A stretch of 64,000 nt of DNA, from contig JAESUZ010005462.1 of the NCBI GenBank assembly GCA_017311185.1, positions 806,001-870,000 on the forward strand. The letters run 5' to 3'. Shown here in pieces: positions 59,029-64,000 of this stretch. This DNA is from Proteles cristata cristata. Lineage: Eukaryota > Chordata > Mammalia > Carnivora > Hyaenidae. The notes under the pieces are model-generated. The model was not told where the DNA came from. It was given only the letters and a program-made list of their open reading frames with translations, and did no database searches. The stretch's first letter is position 1; every line of letters starts with the position of its first letter. The translations under genes were made by a program, and so were the position numbers.

Positions 59029-59358
59029 TGTGATGGTTAATTTTAGGTCACCCTGGCTGGGCCACGGTGCCCAGATATTTGGTCAAACATTATTCTGGCT
59101 GTTTCTGTGAAGGAGTTTTTCAAGTGAGATTAACATATAAATCATAGATTCTGAGGTAAAGCAGATGATTCTCCATAACATGGGTGGGCCTGATCCAATC
59201 GGCTGAGGGCCTTAATAGAACAAAGATGAATCTCTTCCAGAGAAATTCTTCCCACAGACCACCTTTGGATTTGGACTGCAATTCTTCCCTAAGCCACCAG
59301 CTTCTGGTCCACCCTATGGATACTGGACTTAACCAAGCCTCTATAATCACATGAGCCA

Positions 59359-59538
59359 GAGAGGAAGGGAGGCAAACCATAAGAGACTCTTAAATACAGA
59401 GAACAAATTGAGGGTTGATGGAGGGTGTGGGAAAGGGGAAAGTGGGTGATGGGCACTGAGGAGGGCACATGTTGGCATGAGCACTGGGTGTCGTATGGAA
59501 GCCAATTTGACAATAAATTATATTAAATGAAAAAAAAC
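59359..59538 (+). mobile_element. L1 3'UTR insertion (180 bp), sense
   Basis: 'ggcaaaccataagagactct', 'gatgggcactgaggagggca', 'gagcactgggtgtcgtatgg', 'aatttgacaataaattat' equal the 3' end of the young L1 at 43380-43530. Perfect target duplication cacatgagcca (59348-59358 / 59539-59549). Confidence 0.94.
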
Positions 59539-59560
59539 CACATGAGCCAATTCCTCAAAA

Positions 59561-59591
<31 letters not shown>

Positions 59592-59596
59592 TACAC

Positions 59597-59648
<52 letters not shown>
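59561..59648 (+). repeat. (TC)n(CA)n compound microsatellite
   Basis: About 12 TC units followed by about 30 CA units with two early interruptions, inside the LTR. Likely polymorphic. Confidence 0.96.
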
Positions 59649-59650
<2 letters not shown>

Positions 59651-59999
59651 CTTGGTTCTATTTCTTTAGAGAACCCTGACTTGTCTTCAGCCGCGCTGTC
59701 TGGACACTTTGCCCCAAGGGCTGACAGTCAGTGCGTACCGCCCTAAATCCCACATGGTTTCTGGAACCTGCCACTTTGTGGAGGGGAAGGAAAGGTGGGA
59801 AGAAGTTGGATGACAATAGCAAGCCCTTCTCTCAGGCTTTCTGTGACTTTTTCTAACCCCAGTGCCCGTCTCAACGCACCTCTGAGACTCAAGTGCTTGT
59901 AGCCATGCTGGACTTCATGTGAGGGTGGCAGGAAGGGAAGTTCCAGTCCAATCCAGGCCATCTCTAAGGGACCAATGAATGCATCAGCACCTTTGCCTC

Positions 60000-60115
60000 T
60001 TCCACATTTACTGACATTTATTGAGCACCTACTGTGACCCAGACGGTGTTGGAACAATAGTAATTAAACACAAATAGTGATAAACACAAATAGTAATAAA
60101 ACACAGTCTGTCCCC
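60000..60115 (+). mobile_element. L2/MIR-like fragment
   Basis: 'tgacatttattgagcaccta', 'ctgtgacccagacggtgttg' are typical. An 'aaacacaaatagt' duplication follows (60067-60100). Confidence 0.55.
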
Positions 60116-60327
60116 CAAGGGACCAGAATCTCATACCCAGTTTCTTTTACTTTTCCTCATTAACAGAAAACATCATCCGGATATCAGAATTACAACCATT
60201 TTTTAAAATCCTTTCAGAAACCACATCCCATAGTCTTCATTCAGGCGACTATACTCAGGACATAAAGGAATTTAAATGTTGAAGAACCAGAAGCACTTAT
60301 TTTCAGATAAATAGAGCAGAATATTTA

Positions 60328-60507
60328 ATTTTTTAAAGTTTATTTTCAAGAGAGAGAGCAGGTCAGTGAGAGACGGTGATAGAGAATCTGAAGCAGGTTC
60401 CACACTGTCAATGTAAAGTCTGATGCTGGGCTAGAACCCACAAGCTGTGAGATCATGACCTGAGCTGAAGTCAGATGCTCAACTAACTGGGCCACCCAGG
60501 CTACCCT
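60328..60507 (-). mobile_element. Can-SINE, older, antisense
   Basis: Tail 'ttttttaaagtttattttca', 'gatgctgggctagaacccac', head 'gggccacccaggctaccc'. Target duplication agcagaatattta / agcagtgtattta. Confidence 0.9.
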
Positions 60508-60520
60508 AGCAGTGTATTTA

Positions 60521-61559
60521 GAGACTGCTGTTAAATACATCTCTGTCTACTCCTTGAATTGGTGACAAAATTTTTAGGTTCTTGAAAGTGAGGATTAATC
60601 CCGTCTGGTACAGATTTTCTTAAACATGTGTAAGACTTTTTGAAGTTAAAGAAAACCCATTTTTAATTTTAGTCAAAATACAGCGTTAGGAGGGAAGGCA
60701 GGCTTCATTTCGGAGAGGTAGTGGTAGTTGAAAACTTGTTTCCCGGAAGACACTGTACAAATGTGTAGTTGTACTCACTGTTGTCAGTAGGTGGCAGCAG
60801 AGGGACTTCTGTCCATTGACCAGGAAGGGAAGAGGAAGGAAGTGAGAGGAATCACAGACCTTTGTATGGCATAGGTGATTGTGGTGCTTTTCCTGTCGGC
60901 ATCAAATATGCCAAACCACCATAGTGTCTATTTATATCAAAAACAACTACCCCACGGTATCGAATTGATTTGAATTCAGCATTGTCAATTTAATACGTGG
61001 GCTGGGTTGGGGTGGGGAGCAGGGTAATCTACTTGATCACACGTGCACTTTGTCTCACTCATGTGACATTTCCTTGACATTCTTGAATGGTAGTGATATC
61101 CCAGTTATAGAGCTGTTGGTTTTCTGAAAGTGGCTTTTCATAGTTCATTGTCCCAGGTGCCCCTAGGTTCAAGAGTATCTGCTGCTCTCTTCTGAGACTG
61201 GTGTTGTACAGCCAAGTATGTTATCCCCAGCTTCCTGACCTGTGTCCCAAGAAGTCTTACTAAAAGGACAGTGACACAGCATTCTGTCCCCTAGGCCTGC
61301 AGGTGATTGGATAGCCCCCCGCTTGGGATGCTGTAGAGCTGAGTCCAGGGCGGGGAAGGCTATGTCTAGCAGTCCATCACTCATACACTCACTTGGCAAA
61401 CCAGGGCCCCCAGTGCCTCAATGCAGCCTTCCCTGAGGATACATCCTCTTAGGGAAGGCTCAGGCCAAGCAGTAACTACAGTTTCTACCACTCACCTTAG
61501 ACTAGAGTTGCTGCTTCAGCCGGTCCTTTTCTCCCTGCACCCACCCTTCCTCCCATCCC
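60521..61559. other. No recognised gene or repeat
   Basis: Unique-looking. No ORF above 80 codons and no motif recognised. Confidence 0.45.
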
Positions 61560-61725
61560 TGTATCACTGCCATGATTTTACATTTATTTTGTGTTTCATC
61601 AATGTCTGCCTCCTTCCATTTCCTGAAAGCTACAAAGGGCTGAGACCAGGTCTGGCTGTGCTCCGTATTATATCCCCAGGATTTTGCATACATTAGGAGC
61701 TCAATGGTTCAATGCATGACCACAT
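61560..61725 (+). mobile_element. L2 (CR1 clade) 3' end
   Basis: 'aaagggctgagaccaggtct', 'ctccgtattatatccccagg', 'cattaggagctcaatggttc' follow the L2 3' end ('gggcagggact', 'tgtatccccag', 'taggtgctcaata'). Confidence 0.65.
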
Positions 61726-62463
61726 GAATGTCCCGCTTAGCCTCATCACTTTTCGTGGGTGAAAGTCATTTCCTTGTGCCGATTTCACAGTTCAGTGAGC
61801 TGGGGTCCCAGCTTTCTGGTATCTCTGGGGTGGCCATGATCTCCTTAATCAAACTTTCTTCCAGCAAGCTCAGACTTTTTAACCTGTCAAAACAAAAGAC
61901 TTCTCTGGGGCCTACTCCACCACACTGTGACTACAGTACTTCAGGCTGCCATCTGCTTTCAGGAAGGGAATTTTTATGTCTGCAATAGACACAAACCTCG
62001 TCTTCTTTTATCAAAATCCACTACAGCACTGCCATTCAGCTAATACTCCCAAATTCCTGAAGTGGCTACTTTTCCCTGAGGAACTGATTTACCTTTAAAG
62101 CACCAGGGAACAGCAAGGTGTTACTAGAACACTAGACAACTGCAGAGGGAAGGGTGCCAGCTCAGAGTTAGGACATGACTTAATTTGACCTTCAGGTGGT
62201 TCTTTCTTCATTTGTTGGCTTTAGTTTCCTCTCCAGTAAAGGTTTAGACAGAGACAGGTTTAGACAGATAGTATCTCTATCACTCCTATAAATCTCTATG
62301 CCAGGGACATAAGCTCTGAGGACATCCCCATTCCAGGTGAGGTTATTTGCTGAGCCCATTGTTAGAAATACCAGTTAGAGACCTACTTTAGTAGATATAT
62401 CTCAATCTCCAAAGACAATAGAAAATCATAAGAGCTCTTGCCTGGATTCTTAAAGTTCTCCTT
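61726..62463. other. No recognised gene; possible MIR trace
   Basis: 62160-62250 may contain decayed MIR ('aggacatgacttaatttgac', 'ggctttagtttcctc'). Otherwise unassigned. Confidence 0.4.
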
Positions 62464-62480
62464 AAAATGCCACGGCTGAG

Positions 62481-62708
62481 GAGATGCCTGGCTGGCTCAC
62501 TCAGTCAAGCGTCCAACTTTGGCTCAGGTCATGATCTCGTGGTTTGTGGGTTCGAGCCCCGCGTGGGTCTCTGTGCTGACAGCTCAGAGCCTGGGACCTG
62601 CTTTTGATTCTGTGTGTGTGTCTCTCTCTCTGCCCCACCTTTGCGGTCTCTCTCTCTTTCTCTCAAGAATAAATAAAACATTAAATCAAATAAAACTGAG
62701 TTATTTAG
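62481..62708 (+). mobile_element. Can-SINE, first of a tandem pair
   Basis: 'gagatgcctggctggctcac' head, 'gtgggttcgagccccgcgtg', tail 'aataaataaaacattaaatc'. Its left target flank aaaatgccacggctgag (62464-62480) pairs with aaaatgccatggttgag beyond the second SINE (62966-62982). Confidence 0.9.
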
Positions 62709-62931
62709 GGGCACCTGGGTGGCTCAGTGGGTTAAGTGTCCGACTTCAGCTCAGGTCATGATCTCATGGTTCGTGGGTTCTGGCCCTGCATCAGGTTCTG
62801 TGCTGACAGCTCAGAGCCTGGAGCCTGTTTCAGATTCTGTCTCCCTCTTTCTCTGCCCCTCCTCCACTCACACTCTGTCTTTCTCTCTCCTTCAAAAATA
62901 AATAAATTTTAAGAAAATAACATTAAAATAA

Positions 62932-62965
<34 letters not shown>
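62709..62965 (+). mobile_element. Can-SINE, second of a tandem pair, with (AAAT)n tail
   Basis: 'ggggcacctgggtggctcag' head and complete body. The tail carries about nine AAAT units (62929-62965). It has no separate clear target duplication, which suggests insertion in, or recombination with, the tail of the first copy. Confidence 0.9.
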
Positions 62966-62966
<1 letters not shown>

Positions 62967-62982
62967 AATGCCATGGTTGAGT

Positions 62983-63450
62983 CTCAACATATGCTGACCA
63001 TGAGTTGAATTACTTCTCCAAGTGATAGTAGTCAAATGGACCCTTGTCATTTTTTAATTTCCCATTTGCATTTTGACTTTCCTCAACCACTCCAAAGGTC
63101 TACATGACACAGAACCATGGGTGGTTTTTCTGGGGCCCCAACTGAGTAGCAACTGCTACAAAGCAAGCCAGTTGGCCAGTGAATGGACCAGCCTGCTTCC
63201 ACCTCCATAGGAAGAGGTGGCTTTGCTTCCCCTGCTCCTCTTAACAGAGTCAGCAACCGTCACAAAGTGGTAAAAAGATCGCTTCTTTCATCAAAATAGC
63301 CTTAAAAGAGAGCCAAGTGTTTACACTGGTGATATAAGTTGAGAAAAAGAGGGTATAGGTGTGAGAAAACAGTGATTCTTCCAGAAAGTGGGAATTTTAG
63401 TTACTTATGGAATGGTCCTGGCTGTGGTTTCTGAAGGGAATTGACCCACT
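62983..63450. other. No recognised gene or repeat
   Basis: Unique-looking sequence without an ORF of interest. The same holds for 63685-63896. Confidence 0.45.
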
Positions 63451-63466
63451 AAAAGTTCTGTTCATT

Positions 63467-63670
63467 GGGGCACCTGGGTGGCTTAGTCGGTTAAGCGTCC
63501 ATCTTTCGCTTAGGTCATGATCTCGCGGTTCGTGGGTTCGAGCCCTGCATCGGGCTCTGTGCTGACAGCCAGCTCAGAGCCTGGAGCCTATTTCAAAGTC
63601 TGTATCTCCCTCTCTCTCTGACCCTCCCCCGCTCACGCTGTCTCTCTCTCTGCTAGAAATTTAAAAAAAA
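63467..63670 (+). mobile_element. Can-SINE, younger subfamily
   Basis: 'ggggcacctgggtggcttag' head, 'cgcggttcgtgggttcgagc', 'gctagaaatttaaaa' tail. Target duplication aaaagttctgttca (63451-63464) / aaaagttctgctca (63671-63684). Confidence 0.94.
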
Positions 63671-63896
63671 AAAAGTTCTGCTCAGAAGTGTGACAGGGTG
63701 CCTCAGGACCCTCCTGCAATGGGAGCTCCAGCCAGGGCCAAGGCTGCTCATAGAGGAAGGAGGAAAATTTTGGTGCTTCCAATTTAGAGTAGTATTTTGT
63801 TCTATCTTCTAGGAGAAATTACAGTATATAACAGAATTCAATAAGTTTCTTCTATAAAGGACAAGATAGTAGATATTTTAGGTTTTGTGGACATTT

Positions 63897-64000
63897 GGTT
63901 TATTATGGGCTGAATTTCACCTCTCCCCCACCCCTACCACTACCAAATTCACATGTAGAAGTCCTGAACCCCTGAGAGTGTGACTGTATTTGGAGATAGG
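63897..64000 (+). mobile_element. MLT1-type MaLR LTR, 5' end, cut by window edge
   Basis: 'ttattatgggctgaatttca', 'aaattcacatgtagaagtcc', 'gagtgtgactgtatttggag' match the start of an MLT1 LTR in sense orientation. Confidence 0.78.

Larger units (their letters stand above)
59029..59687 (+). mobile_element. MLT2-type ERVL LTR, sense, interrupted
   Basis: 'tgtgatggttaattttaggt', 'gtgcccagatatttggtcaa', 'ggtgggcctgatccaatcgg', 'ggatttggactgcaattctt', then after an L1 insertion 'catgagccaattcctcaaaa' and the end 'agagaaccctgacttg' are the MLT2 LTR in order. The normal CT/TA patch near the 3' end has grown into a long microsatellite. Solo LTR; no viral genes adjoin it. Confidence 0.82.

Noticed and set aside
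1..64000. An undescribed biological system such as a gene cluster or defence locus
   Set aside because: Coding sequence consists only of dead transposon ORFs; remaining ORFs are short, unrelated and unsupported. Nothing in the layout suggests a coordinated system.

Overview
This window is mammalian nuclear DNA, almost certainly from a carnivore and most probably a cat (Felidae). The main evidence is about 32 copies of a tRNA-derived Can-SINE: a head with the 'gcctgggtggctcag' A-box and a 'gttcgagcc' B-box, a CT-rich middle and an AATAAA/A-rich tail. The central 'gacagctcagagcctggagcc' type wording is, from memory, the felid rather than the canid form. The species cannot be fixed by eye. The DNA is AT-rich, with no CpG island, tRNA, rRNA or CRISPR seen. 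I found no convincing host protein-coding exon. Every ORF that could be identified belongs to a transposon (LINE-1 ORF2 or Tigger1 transposase), and all of these are broken. The window reads as intergenic or deep intronic sequence.

Layout. 1-5.4 kb: antisense L1 split by a near-complete Tigger1 DNA transposon (which carries its own SINE), then the 3' part of a younger antisense L1. 5.7-8.9 kb: L2, MER5A and another hAT relic, then a SINE. 9.6-16.5 kb: a very old + strand L1, from 5'UTR-like to ORF2 sequence, interrupted by five SINEs, an antisense L1 3' end and an unidentified insert of about 450 bp. 16.5-20.2 kb: the longest stretch without recognised repeats. 20.2-28.8 kb: hAT relics, MIR, old L1/HAL1-like sequence, SINEs and a 30-bp tandem repeat. 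29-35 kb: two antisense LTRs and SINE clusters, including an inverted SINE pair and a SINE inside a SINE. 36-45 kb: old L1 3' ends and a three-level nest of L1s; the youngest member keeps the reverse transcriptase FADD motif but is disabled. 46.5-51.8 kb: MLT1, MIRs, old L1 and a + strand LTR hit twice by SINEs at the same site. 52-59 kb: the richest 'unique' DNA, with L2 relics and two anonymous ORF-bearing blocks. 59-64 kb: an MLT2-type LTR with an L1 tail in it, SINEs, and the start of an MLT1 LTR cut by the window edge.

The elements do not work together as a system. Their nesting records a relative chronology: L2/MIR and hAT relics, then old L1 and Tigger1, then LTRs, then carnivore L1 and SINEs. 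I see no new molecular system. The most useful observations are the nested insertions with readable target-site duplications, repeated use of one SINE target site, inverted SINE pairs able to form double-stranded RNA, and a few unexplained blocks (14.9-15.3 kb, 52.0-54.1 kb). Family names come from memory of consensus sequences, not from a database search.
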